A stretch of DNA of 25,384 bases from contig JBAUID010000196.1 in assembly GCA_049680625.1 (NCBI GenBank), positions 1-25,384 of the forward strand. The letters are read 5' to 3'. The notes beneath the pieces are model-generated. The model made no database searches. It was not told the DNA's origin and saw only the letters and a list, made by a program, of their open reading frames with translations. Both the position numbers and the translations under genes were made by a program. Source of the stretch: JAUIAI01 sp049680625 (GTDB lineage Bacteria > Pseudomonadota > Gammaproteobacteria > Burkholderiales > Burkholderiaceae_E). This document shows positions 7,257 to 14,586 of the stretch, in pieces (within the stretch, counting starts at the first letter, position 1; each line of letters begins with the position of its first letter).

Positions 7257-8483
7257 ATGCTGCAAATCGACTTATTCTGTCAGGTCGTTGATAACTACGG
7301 CGATGCCGGCATCAGCTGGCGACTGGCGAGCCAGTTGGCCGACGAACTACCGGCCTCAGTAACTTTATGGATAGATCAGCCCGGTATCTTAAAAAAATGG
7401 CAGGAAAGCCGTAAGCGACTGCTTGCTTGCCAGCCTGCCCCTCAATTGGGCAGTCTGCTCGTTCGGGACAGCGCTATGCTGACTTCGGCGCCCGGGACAG
7501 AACTGGCGTCAACCTTTTGTGCTGGTGATGTTTGCATCAGTCTGCTGGCAGCTGAATTGCCTGAGCATGTTCTGGATGCAATAACCACCCGCACCACTTT
7601 GTGGTTGCGCTATGAGTACTTAACCGCTGAAGCCTGGACTGCGGATTGTCACACTCTGCCCTCACCACATCCGCAGCGCCCGCTGACGCAATGGTTTTAC
7701 TGCCCGGGCTTCACGCCCGACAGTGGCGGATTATTGAGAGAGCGTGGCCTGGCCGCGCGACGGGCAAACTTTTCTGTGGACGACGCGCACCATTGGTTAA
7801 GCGGCCAACAACTACAGGGGCCGGCTAATGCCTTGCACGTGTGCTTGTTTGGTTATCCCGATGAGCCATTGCGGGCTTTTATTCGCGGATTACGCAAATA
7901 TGACCGGCCAATCCACTTGATTCTGCATGAGCAGTTGTACCGCGACCTGGGCGAGCCGGCCTCGGCATCGGGTCTGACCATTTGCTGTCACCCGTGGCTG
8001 GACCAGGATAATTTTGATCACTTGCTGTGGTCGTGCGATCTCAACCTGGTTCGGGGGGAAGAATCCTGGATCCGCGCTCACTGGGCGGAACAGCCGTTTC
8101 TGTGGCAGCCCTATCGCCAGGACAACGATGCCCACTGCGACAAACTCGATGCCTTTCTAGAGCGATTATCCGGCGGCGGCCGGCACAATGGTGGGCAGAA
8201 CCAGGCTAAGCCGGAGTGGTTCTGCGCGGCAGCCAGCGCGATCACCACATTGTCCCAGCTGATCAGCCCCCCCGACGCGACGGTTTGTGGCGCGTCCGAC
8301 GCGACGGTTTGTGGCGCGTCCGACGCGACGGTTGCCGATGAGGTGATGGCCAACGCTGTGCACACCTACCTGGAACAATTGCCAGCGATCCGCAATATCC
8401 ACCGCAACTGGACTAAAAAACTCCTGGAACAAAGCCCGGTAACCGATCGAATCGGGGCATTTATTGCAGATCATTTACAATGA
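7257..8483 (+). CDS. earP: EF-P arginine rhamnosyltransferase EarP
   Basis: This inverting GT-B glycosyltransferase moves rhamnose from dTDP-L-rhamnose to Arg32 of elongation factor P, letting EF-P rescue ribosomes stalled at polyproline. The N-terminal block CQVVDNYGDAGISWRL carries the two family Asp residues (D12, D16). FYCPGF is at 147-152, and the nucleotide-sugar block LVRGEESWIRAHW (264-276) includes R266 and E269. At 408 residues it is somewhat long for the family. Part of the excess is an eight-residue repeat (DATVCGAS) at 340-359. There is no clear ribosome binding site before the ATG, and the KTSC stop is 16 bases upstream, so coupling is likely. efp follows after 32 bases, the usual partner arrangement. 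Confidence 0.92.
   Translation: MLQIDLFCQVVDNYGDAGISWRLASQLADELPASVTLWIDQPGILKKWQESRKRLLACQPAPQLGSLLVRDSAMLTSAPGTELASTFCAGDVCISLLAAELPEHVLDAITTRTTLWLRYEYLTAEAWTADCHTLPSPHPQRPLTQWFYCPGFTPDSGGLLRERGLAARRANFSVDDAHHWLSGQQLQGPANALHVCLFGYPDEPLRAFIRGLRKYDRPIHLILHEQLYRDLGEPASASGLTICCHPWLDQDNFDHLLWSCDLNLVRGEESWIRAHWAEQPFLWQPYRQDNDAHCDKLDAFLERLSGGGRHNGGQNQAKPEWFCAAASAITTLSQLISPPDATVCGASDATVCGASDATVADEVMANAVHTYLEQLPAIRNIHRNWTKKLLEQSPVTDRIGAFIADHLQ
8274..8333 (+). repeat. 24-bp exact in-frame tandem repeat in earP
   Basis: Two identical 24-base units (8274-8297, 8298-8321) and a 12-base partial third (8322-8333) encode DATVCGAS, DATVCGAS, DATV. Exact identity implies recent expansion by slippage. Copy-number change would keep the frame. 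It lies between conserved GT-B core and the last helix, probably in a surface loop. Confidence 0.92.
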
Positions 8484-8515
8484 CGCTTTTTTACCAGTCA
8501 AAGTAGCCAGAGAGC

Positions 8516-9079
8516 ATGAAAACAGCACAGGAATTACGCGTTGGTAACGTCATCATGATTGGCGATGACCCGATGGTTGTCCAACGGTCGGAATACAACA
8601 AAGGTGGCCGCAGCGCCGCGGTGGTGAAGATGAAACTCAAGAACCTGTTGAGCGGCTCAACCACCGAAGTCGCCTACAAGGCAGACGAAAAATTTGATGT
8701 CCAGGTGCTGGACCGCAAAGAAGTGACTTATTCGTACCTTGCCGACCCGATGTACGTCTTTATGGACGAAGAGTACAACCAGTACGAAGTTGAAGCGGAC
8801 TCCATGGGTGATGCGCTGAATTACCTGGATGATGGCATGCCGTGCGAAGTTGTCTTCTATGATGGCAAGGCAATTTCCGTACAAATGGCAAACACGGTGG
8901 TGCGCGAAGTCGAATATACCGAACCCGCTGTCAAAGGTGACACATCAGGCAAGGTTATGAAGCCCGCGCGGCTCAAGCCAACCGGCTTCGAAGTGCAGGT
9001 GCCGGCCTTTGTAGAAATTGGCGACAAGGTTGAGGTTGATACCCGTACGGCGGAATACAAAAGCCGCACCAAGGGCTGA
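8516..9079 (+). CDS. efp: Elongation factor P, arginine-32 (rhamnosylated) type
   Basis: A 187-residue protein of standard EF-P length. It binds between P and E sites of the ribosome and speeds peptide bonds at consecutive prolines. The KOW-like N-domain has loop residues KGGRSA with Arg at exactly position 32, the residue modified by EarP. Lys at this place would instead indicate EpmABC or deoxyhypusine-type modification. The two OB-like domains follow, ending in the family-like VDTRTAEYKSR. It lies 32 bases after earP, so enzyme and substrate are probably co-expressed. Only a weak purine-rich stretch (agagag) precedes the ATG. Confidence 0.96.
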   Translation: MKTAQELRVGNVIMIGDDPMVVQRSEYNKGGRSAAVVKMKLKNLLSGSTTEVAYKADEKFDVQVLDRKEVTYSYLADPMYVFMDEEYNQYEVEADSMGDALNYLDDGMPCEVVFYDGKAISVQMANTVVREVEYTEPAVKGDTSGKVMKPARLKPTGFEVQVPAFVEIGDKVEVDTRTAEYKSRTKG

Positions 9080-9092
9080 AGCTTTTTTCCGG

Positions 9093-9128
9093 CCTTGTTT
9101 CCCAGCCTTGTTTCCCAGCCTTGTTTCC
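9093..9128 (+). repeat. 13-bp direct repeats after efp
   Basis: Unit ccttgtttcccag occurs at 9093-9105 and 9106-9118, and its first 10 bases again at 9119-9128. It lies in the 75-base gap between convergent efp and the response regulator gene. No function is evident; slippage is the simplest origin. Confidence 0.8.
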
Positions 9129-9146
9129 GGCCTGTGACAGCAGGCC
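9129..9146. other. Small hairpin between convergent genes
   Basis: A perfect 6-bp inverted repeat (ggcctg 9129-9134, caggcc 9141-9146) with a 6-base loop. Neither strand has a T-run after it, so it is not a standard intrinsic terminator. It may still act as a weak 3' structure for either convergent gene. Confidence 0.4.
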
Positions 9147-9154
9147 GATACCAG

Positions 9155-10057
9155 TCAGGCGGATCCCGCCAACCCGATTAGTTCAACCGAGCGATGTCGC
9201 ACAGCGATAGCGCGCTCGAGCTGTCGGCTGACCGTATCACGCAACGATTGCAGCGACACCGGCTTCACCAGGTAGCTGCTGCAACCAGCCAGCGCACCTT
9301 TGGCCAGATCAAAAGGTGAGGACCGGCTGGTCAGAATAATAACCGGCAGGCCTTTCAGTGACTTGTCACGTTTGATCTGGCGGGTCAGCTGATACCCGTC
9401 CTGCTCGGGCATGACCACATCAGCAAAAACCAGCTCATATTCCCTCAGGGCGAGTAGCTCAAGCGCTTCCTGTCCCGAAGAAACCGCTTCGGAATCCATA
9501 CCCATCTGGCCAAGAGCAATCGCAAGCTGGCGCCTCACAGTTGGACTGTCATCCACGATTAAGGCGCGCGGCCGCCGGCTGTCCGCAACAATCGATTCTT
9601 CAAGCGCGGGCTCAGCATCTATACCAAGATTGCCAAAGGCGGCACTGAAGCGGTTAACCACTCCGGCCTGGGCAGCAAGATTTTTCTCAACAAACCGGTT
9701 CAGTGCCTGCATCACCTGCCCCGCAAACGTGTCATGAGTCAGTGAATCGCGGCCGCGGAATTCGTCCTGACGCCGTCCCAGTTGAATGACCGGACGACCG
9801 TTGAGTAATTTTTGCAAGGTACGCGCAACCTCCGGCCCACCCGGCACGGTCATGTCAACCAGGGCAATATCAAAACTGCTCGCGCTACGATCGGTGGACA
9901 ATCGAAAGCGATATCGGTTGTGGCGCGCATGGCGGGCCACTATTTCGAGCATGCGCTCAAATTTCTCGCCAACCCCAAACAGGGCTACGCGAAACTCTGG
10001 CCGCTTGTCGTCGCCCGTCAAATGGGGCTCTGGTCTGTCACCAGGCTCGGGGGTCAT
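9155..10057 (-). CDS. Response regulator with degenerate N-terminal receiver-like domain and C-terminal receiver
   Basis: A 300-residue cytoplasmic protein. Residues 163-285 form a full CheY-like receiver: acidic pair D169/D170, phospho-acceptor D213 (FADVVMPEQDG), T243 and K265 (LVKPVS). Residues 22-125 look like a second, degenerate receiver fold: strand FRVALFGVG, then FDIALVDMT and a PVIQLG strand, without the acidic pocket. There is no DNA-binding or enzymatic output domain, so it probably acts through protein contact, as in CheY- or PilG-type regulators. No histidine kinase is adjacent on this strand. AAGGA lies 6 bases before the ATG. It is monocistronic or follows the DUF3579 gene after 243 bases. 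The specific pathway cannot be told. Confidence 0.8.
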   Translation of the reverse strand: MTPEPGDRPEPHLTGDDKRPEFRVALFGVGEKFERMLEIVARHARHNRYRFRLSTDRSASSFDIALVDMTVPGGPEVARTLQKLLNGRPVIQLGRRQDEFRGRDSLTHDTFAGQVMQALNRFVEKNLAAQAGVVNRFSAAFGNLGIDAEPALEESIVADSRRPRALIVDDSPTVRRQLAIALGQMGMDSEAVSSGQEALELLALREYELVFADVVMPEQDGYQLTRQIKRDKSLKGLPVIILTSRSSPFDLAKGALAGCSSYLVKPVSLQSLRDTVSRQLERAIAVRHRSVELIGLAGSA

Positions 10058-10192
10058 AAACCATCCTTGTGCACCTGCCAGACGGTTCCACCAGCTTCTC
10101 AGGCCACATCTTTGCCCGGTACCGCGTCTGGTGTTGCCGTTTTTGGGTTGTTTTTGGCGGAAATTCCGGCGTGGTGCCGCTATCAGACTGAA

Positions 10193-10198
10193 ATTGTA
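10193..10198 (-). promoter_or_regulatory. Possible -10 element upstream of the response regulator gene
   Basis: On the - strand TACAAT appears here, about 135 bases before the ATG, with a poor -35 candidate (TTTGGA) 18 bases further upstream. The 10058-10300 gap contains no gene that I can support. Confidence 0.22.
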
Positions 10199-10300
10199 TC
10201 TGGGGTCGACAATCTATCCAAACAAGATTGTTGGAAAAAAGTCAGTAGTTTCGGGGGGTTAGGCTAAGAAGCTAAGCCAGTTTCTTAATAAGTTGAGCAT

Positions 10301-10651
10301 TTAGCCCGGGCTCGATGCCTGGGTCGATACCTGGGTGATTTCGACCGGCTCGCTGACTGTCGTCACCACTTCGACCCGCAGATCATTTTCTTTCGCAAAA
10401 TTAAGCAAAAAGCGATAGGCCATCGCCTCGATTTCGTGCAGCCGCCCGTCCACGGCAACACAGCGGGTGCCTGCCCGGTTTTCGGGCATCACATACGGCG
10501 AGTATGCCAGTGGCCCGGCACGTCGCCGGGCAGGCCCGTACTGGGCCATCACGCCACACAGGCGTTCAGCCCAGTCGCTGGGCCGGAAACGCTTGCCGGC
10601 GCTGGTCTCACCGACGATAACAAACGATTCCTTATTCTCGGGCATGCTCAT
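10301..10651 (-). CDS. DUF3579-family protein
   Basis: A 116-residue soluble protein recognised by the block GKRFRPSDWAERLCGVMAQY followed by YSPYVMPENRAGTRCVAV and the helix MAYRFLLNFAKENDLRVEV, the pattern of DUF3579 proteins of beta- and gammaproteobacteria. The length fits the family. Its function is unknown. The C-terminal 15 residues (Ser/Thr/Gln-rich) are probably disordered. Two Met codons compete as start (10651 and 10645). A TATAAT ends only 6 bases before the first, and neither has a good Shine-Dalgarno, so the transcript may be leaderless or start at the second. It is divergent from argD. Confidence 0.78.
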   Translation of the reverse strand: MSMPENKESFVIVGETSAGKRFRPSDWAERLCGVMAQYGPARRRAGPLAYSPYVMPENRAGTRCVAVDGRLHEIEAMAYRFLLNFAKENDLRVEVVTTVSEPVEITQVSTQASSPG

Positions 10652-10657
10652 ATCCGA

Positions 10658-10663
10658 ATTATA
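10658..10663 (-). promoter_or_regulatory. -10 element of the DUF3579 gene
   Basis: A perfect TATAAT on the - strand is followed by six bases and then ATG. A start site at the normal distance would fall on or next to the A of the ATG. The -35 region has no good match to TTGACA. Confidence 0.45.
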
Positions 10664-10815
10664 GATTGCGGGGCGACGGAATCGTTGGAATCGGCGCAGC
10701 CCTACCCTACAATCCGATTAACGGCGTGTCTTTTGGACGCGCTTTTTGTTTTGACGTAATCTGTGATTTGCGATCTGGCACACTGAAAGCAATCGCTAAG
10801 CCATCGCCAATCAAA

Positions 10816-10848
10816 CACTGACCAAGCACTGACCATACAGCGACCATA
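10816..10848 (+). repeat. Three 11-bp direct repeats upstream of argD
   Basis: Units cactgaccaag (10816-10826), cactgaccata (10827-10837) and cagcgaccata (10838-10848) are head to tail, 62 bases before the argD ATG. The 11-base period is close to one DNA turn, so a protein could contact them on the same face. No consensus ARG box was seen. Confidence 0.55.
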
Positions 10849-10909
10849 TCGCAACCCGGCGCCGGCCAATAACACGCTCGGCACGGGCCACCTTCCGGAG
10901 TTTCAACAA

Positions 10910-12091
10910 ATGACTGATGTATCTCCCCTGATGACTACTTATCCGCCGGCCGAACTGGGCTTCAGTCACGGTGAAGGCGTGTGGTTAATTGGCCATGATG
11001 GTCGTACTTATCTTGACGGACTGGCCGGCATTGCCGTGAATACGCTTGGCCATGCCCATCCAGTGCTGACCGAGGCACTGCGCGAGCAAGTGGGCCGCCT
11101 GATCCATTGTTCCAATCTGTACGACATGCCTTTGCAGCGTGAGCTGGCACAACTTCTGCTCGATCAGACCGGCATGACTAACGTGTTTTTCTGTAATTCC
11201 GGGCTCGAAGCCAATGAAGCGGCAATTAAACTGGCCCGCTTGCACGGCAAAAGAAAAGGCATTGATGCGCCGGAAATTATCGTCTACGAAGGGGCTTTTC
11301 ATGGCCGTTCGCTGGCCACCTTGTCCGCCACTGGTAATGCCAAGGTTCACGCCGGCTTTGAACCCCTGGTGCCCGGTTTTGTCCGCACCGGCTTAAACGA
11401 TATCGACGACTTACGTCGCATCGCCCAAAGCAATAAAAACGTTTCGGCTGTTTTCCTTGAAACGATTCAAGGTGAAGGGGGTATTCGCCCGTCACGTGCC
11501 GAATACCTGAAGCAGGTGCGCGAACTCTGTGATGCCAACGACTGGCTGCTGATGCTGGACGAAGTACAGTGCGGGACCGGACGAACTGGAAAACTCCTGG
11601 CCCACCAGTGGGCAGATGTAAAAGCGGATGTGGTTCCAATGGCCAAAGGCCTGGGCTCCGGTGTCCCGATTGGCGCCGTTATCGCCCACGGGAAAGCTGC
11701 CGACTTGTTCAAGCCCGGACATCACGGCACCACCTTCGGCGGTAACCCGCTGGCCATGCGGGCCGGCATTACAACCATGCAAGTCATCGAAAAAGACCAG
11801 CTGATGCAAAACGCAACAACAGTAGGCAATTGGTTGATGTCGACGCTGAAATCCGAAATTGGTGAACTGGCCGGTGTCAAAGAAGTGCGTGGTCAAGGGC
11901 TGATGATTGGCATTGAAATGATCAAACCCTGCCCCGATCTGAACGCCCAGGCACTGGCTGCCGGATTGCTGTTGAACGTCACCGCTGGCAACGTGATCCG
12001 CTTACTGCCGGCGCTGATTCTGACCCAGTCGGAAGCTGCAGAAATTCTGAATCGTCTGGTGCCGATTATCCGTTCTGCCGCCAACGCCTAG
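10910..12091 (+). CDS. argD: Acetylornithine aminotransferase
   Basis: A PLP enzyme of aminotransferase class III (393 residues, typical length). It makes N-acetylornithine from N-acetylglutamate semialdehyde and glutamate in arginine biosynthesis; the same family can serve as succinyl-diaminopimelate aminotransferase in lysine synthesis. The motif DEVQCGTGRTGK starts at D217, which contacts the pyridine nitrogen. K246 in MAKGLGSGVPIGA forms the Schiff base. HHGTTFGGNPLA follows. The phosphate-binding stretch CNSGLEANEAAIKLAR is present. GGAG (10897-10900) lies 9 bases before the ATG. argF follows 70 bases downstream, which supports the arginine role over general ornithine or GABA transamination. 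Confidence 0.93.
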   Translation: MTDVSPLMTTYPPAELGFSHGEGVWLIGHDGRTYLDGLAGIAVNTLGHAHPVLTEALREQVGRLIHCSNLYDMPLQRELAQLLLDQTGMTNVFFCNSGLEANEAAIKLARLHGKRKGIDAPEIIVYEGAFHGRSLATLSATGNAKVHAGFEPLVPGFVRTGLNDIDDLRRIAQSNKNVSAVFLETIQGEGGIRPSRAEYLKQVRELCDANDWLLMLDEVQCGTGRTGKLLAHQWADVKADVVPMAKGLGSGVPIGAVIAHGKAADLFKPGHHGTTFGGNPLAMRAGITTMQVIEKDQLMQNATTVGNWLMSTLKSEIGELAGVKEVRGQGLMIGIEMIKPCPDLNAQALAAGLLLNVTAGNVIRLLPALILTQSEAAEILNRLVPIIRSAANA

Positions 12092-12104
12092 CGCACCTGT
12101 CACC

Positions 12105-12124
12105 CGGGAGACTGCGGCCTCCCG
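12105..12124 (+). other. Hairpin in the argD-argF gap
   Basis: A 6-bp inverted repeat (cgggag 12105-12110, ctcccg 12119-12124) with an 8-base loop, no T-run after it. It could tune argF expression or mRNA stability but is not a terminator by its sequence. Confidence 0.35.
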
Positions 12125-12161
12125 CTGGGACACAAAGCAACCAAAACTGAGCATGTAATTC

Positions 12162-13088
12162 GTGAGTATCCTGAAAATTCCACACTTCCTCCAGATCGCC
12201 GATTTAACCCGGACGGAGTTGGATTACCTTTTCAAGCGCACAACGATCATTAAGAATCGCTTTAAGGAATACGAACCCTACCAACCGCTAACCGACCGCA
12301 CCCTGGTGATGATTTTTGAGAAAGCCAGCACCCGGACCCGGCTTTCGTTTGAAGCCGGTATGGCGCAAATGGGCGGCAATGCAATCTTCATGAGCACAGC
12401 CGACTCTCAGCTGGGTCGGGGTGAGCCGATTGAAGATTCGGCCCGTGTTCTGTCACGCATGTGTGACATCGTGATGATCCGTACCTTTGAGCAGGACACG
12501 ATCGAGCGCTTTGCGGCCCACTCTCGGGTTCCGGTGATCAACGGCCTCACCAATCAGCATCATCCCTGCCAGATTCTGGCTGACGTCTTCACCTTTATTG
12601 AACACCGTGGACCAATACAGGGGAAAACCGTCGCGTGGATCGGTGACTCCAACAACATGTGTTATAGCTGGCTACAGGCTGCTGAAGTGCTGGGTTTCAC
12701 CCTCAACGTGTCAACGCCGCCGGGCTACGAATTAGACCCGGCTCACCTCAGCGAACAATCATCAAAACACTTAAAGCTATTTGAAAAACCGGTTGATGCG
12801 TGCGCGGGTGCCCATCTCGTAACCAGTGACGTCTGGACCAGCATGGGATTTGAGCAAGAGAATGCGGAACGCCGCAAGGCTTTTGCCGACTGGTGCGTTG
12901 ACAGCAAATTAATGGCAGCGGCTGACCAGGAAGCGATCTACATGCACTGCCTGCCCGCACATCGCGGTGAAGAAGTAACGGCCGAAGTTATTGACGGTGC
13001 GCAGTCGGTTGTCTGGGACGAAGCCGAGAACCGTATGCATGCGCAAAAAGCACTAATGGAATATTTGCTGCTGGGGCTGCAGGTCTGA
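12162..13088 (+). CDS. argF: Ornithine carbamoyltransferase
   Basis: Joins ornithine and carbamoyl phosphate to give citrulline, the sixth step of arginine biosynthesis, in the cytoplasm as a trimer. The 308 residues match the family. The carbamoyl-phosphate loop is STRTR (56-60). HPCQ is at 134-137. Ornithine-binding residues sit in WIGDSNNM (159-166) and DVWTSMG (223-229). HCLPAHRG is at 262-269 with the catalytic Cys. All key residues are kept. The start is GTG at 12162, needed to include the conserved N-terminal LKIPHFLQI; only a weak purine stretch precedes it. It probably shares a transcript with argD. Confidence 0.95.
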   Translation: MSILKIPHFLQIADLTRTELDYLFKRTTIIKNRFKEYEPYQPLTDRTLVMIFEKASTRTRLSFEAGMAQMGGNAIFMSTADSQLGRGEPIEDSARVLSRMCDIVMIRTFEQDTIERFAAHSRVPVINGLTNQHHPCQILADVFTFIEHRGPIQGKTVAWIGDSNNMCYSWLQAAEVLGFTLNVSTPPGYELDPAHLSEQSSKHLKLFEKPVDACAGAHLVTSDVWTSMGFEQENAERRKAFADWCVDSKLMAAADQEAIYMHCLPAHRGEEVTAEVIDGAQSVVWDEAENRMHAQKALMEYLLLGLQV

Positions 13089-13133
13089 ACCCCGGCAGTT
13101 GGAACCAGAGCAGGCTGGTGGAAAAACCTGCTA

Positions 13134-13685
13134 CTAGTTCAGATGGGGCTGCATTTGATCGGCCAGCCGCTTGCGTGCGCGATGTAAGCGCACCCAGCAA
13201 TTGGCTTCACTGATTCCCAGGGTATCGCAGACCTCTTCAGTCTCCGCGCCCTCGAGTACCTGCAACCTGAAGACATCGCGCAGGGATACCGGTAGCTGAT
13301 CAATCGCCAGGCTGAGCGCATCCGCCATCCGCCAACGCGACACCTGGTCTGCGGGGTCATCGACAACGCTGGCCTGGCTGATATCGTCATGAACAGCGGC
13401 CAAAGAGTCGAATAAATCGTCATCATTGCCGTCCGCCGCAGACATTCGGACATACCGCCCTTCGCGCCGGAAAATGTCCTGAATCTTGTGATTCAGAATA
13501 CCAATCAGCCAGGTCTTGGGTGCTGATTCGCCGTGAAAGCTGTCGACAGCGGCAACCGCAGAGGCCAGGGCGTCCTGGACAGCGTCCTCGGCCAGATCTT
13601 CGTCACGTATTTTTCGACGCGCAAACCGAAGCATGGCGGGTCGATGCTGGGCAAATTCGGCTGGGGTGAGAGTGCTGGTCTGCAA
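13134..13685 (-). CDS. ECF-family RNA polymerase sigma factor
   Basis: A 183-residue sigma factor with only regions 2 and 4, as in the extracytoplasmic function group. Region 2 (about 15-76) has the core-binding DEDLAEDAVQDAL stretch and TWLIGILNHKIQDIFRR, which melts the -10 element. Region 4 (about 120-175) is a helix-turn-helix, LPVSLRDVFRLQVLEGAETE then GISEANCWVRLHRARKRL. The start is TTG at 13685, chosen because AGGAGA (13691-13696) lies 5 bases before it. No anti-sigma gene follows: downstream is argF, convergent and only 45 bases away. The regulon and the inducing signal cannot be read from the sequence. It faces a two-component pair. Confidence 0.9.
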   Translation of the reverse strand: MQTSTLTPAEFAQHRPAMLRFARRKIRDEDLAEDAVQDALASAVAAVDSFHGESAPKTWLIGILNHKIQDIFRREGRYVRMSAADGNDDDLFDSLAAVHDDISQASVVDDPADQVSRWRMADALSLAIDQLPVSLRDVFRLQVLEGAETEEVCDTLGISEANCWVRLHRARKRLADQMQPHLN

Positions 13686-13690
13686 ACGAG

Positions 13691-13696
13691 TCTCCT
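13691..13696 (-). promoter_or_regulatory. Ribosome binding site fixing the TTG start of the ECF sigma gene
   Basis: AGGAGA on the - strand, 5 bases before TTG at 13685. No better initiation site was seen nearby. Confidence 0.65.
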
Positions 13697-13761
13697 GTTG
13701 AAGCAGTGGAGCCAGTCTGAAGTCCCGATCTTTCAGGCGGATCGCGCAAAGATCACAATTT

Positions 13762-13782
13762 CATATCATTTGCCCCGATATG
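13762..13782. promoter_or_regulatory. Inverted repeat between divergent ECF sigma and response regulator genes
   Basis: catatc (13762-13767) and gatatg (13777-13782) are separated by 9 bases. The site lies in the 153-base region between the two divergent genes and could be an operator for either. It is short and may be chance. Confidence 0.3.
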
Positions 13783-13826
13783 GGCATACGCAACACTGGC
13801 TATCCCCGCCCCGCCCTGCCCCTTGC

Positions 13827-13832
13827 TATGCT
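13827..13832 (+). promoter_or_regulatory. Possible -10 element of the response regulator gene
   Basis: TATGCT followed by exactly six bases and ATG (13839), the same layout as the DUF3579 gene. No Shine-Dalgarno precedes the ATG, so a leaderless transcript fits. The -35 region is unclear. Confidence 0.35.
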
Positions 13833-13838
13833 GCGCAT

Positions 13839-14546
13839 ATGGAGAAACGCGTACTTGTCATCGAAGACCAGCAAGACATTGCCGATCTGATCGCCATGCA
13901 TATTGGAGACCTCGGACACAAGGTCGAATGTGTCGCGGACGGACCAGATGGCCTGAGTGCGGCCCGCTCTGGCAAACACGATTTAATAGTGCTTGATGTG
14001 ATGCTTCCCGGTATGGACGGAATCGAGATTATCAAAGCGCTGCGGATGGAACGCTGCTCAACGCCTGTGCTCATGCTAACTGCAAGAGCAGGCGAAATTG
14101 ACCGGGTACTTGGCCTGGAACTGGGTGCCGACGACTACATGACCAAGCCGTTTTCGGTGCCTGAGTTACAAGCCAGGGTCAAAGCCCTGCTGCGTCGATC
14201 TGAAATGACGGTCGAAAACAATCTGCTTGGTGAAACCAGGCTGCAATTTGGCGGCCTGTCCATCGATACCGCCAGCCGCGAAGTCAAGATGGCCGGGGAA
14301 GCGCTACAACTGACCGCACGCGAATTTGATTTACTCCTGTATTTTGCGCGTCACCCGGGTCGGGCGTTTACCCGCCTGCAGCTGCTTGATGCAGTCTGGG
14401 GAACGCAGTTTGAAGGTTATGAACACAACGTCAATACTCATATCAACCGACTGCGCAGCAAAATTGAACAAGACCCGTCACGGCCGCAGTTTGTACTGAC
14501 GGTTCGTGGGGTGGGTTACCGCTTCGCAGAAAACCAACCGCTGTAG
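13839..14546 (+). CDS. OmpR/PhoB-family response regulator
   Basis: A 235-residue transcription factor. The receiver (about 4-118) has acidic E9/D10, phospho-acceptor D53 (VLDVMLPGMDG), T81 and K103 (MTKPFS). The winged-helix domain (about 138-232) contains the OmpR-type LTAREFDLLLYFARHPGRAF and the recognition-helix/wing region VNTHINRLRSKIE to VRGVGYRF. The frame stays open upstream, but the start at 13839 gives the exact family N-terminus (MEKRVLVIEDQ). The histidine kinase gene follows 40 bases later on the same strand, so this is its partner. Similar pairs respond to envelope or metal stress, but the signal is not determined here. Confidence 0.94.
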   Translation: MEKRVLVIEDQQDIADLIAMHIGDLGHKVECVADGPDGLSAARSGKHDLIVLDVMLPGMDGIEIIKALRMERCSTPVLMLTARAGEIDRVLGLELGADDYMTKPFSVPELQARVKALLRRSEMTVENNLLGETRLQFGGLSIDTASREVKMAGEALQLTAREFDLLLYFARHPGRAFTRLQLLDAVWGTQFEGYEHNVNTHINRLRSKIEQDPSRPQFVLTVRGVGYRFAENQPL

Positions 14547-14586
14547 GTAGCCCGCGACCGATGACAACGACATTCCGCCGGCCAAC

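Noticed and set aside
9786..10262. Open frames on + across the response regulator start and the following gap
   Set aside because: They overlap the coding part of the receiver protein, have no ribosome binding site and no family pattern.
10262..10278. Possible hairpin ggctaagaagctaagcc after the DUF3579 gene
   Set aside because: It is mainly a direct repeat of gctaag; only 4 bp pair as an inverted repeat.
10760..10785. CRP-like site (tgtga ... cacac) upstream of argD
   Set aside because: The half-sites are 12 bases apart instead of 6 and the second is not tcaca.
13533..13838. N-terminal extension of the OmpR-type regulator (102 extra residues in the same frame)
   Set aside because: It overlaps the ECF sigma gene on the other strand and has no receiver homology. 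The family N-terminus begins exactly at the ATG at 13839.
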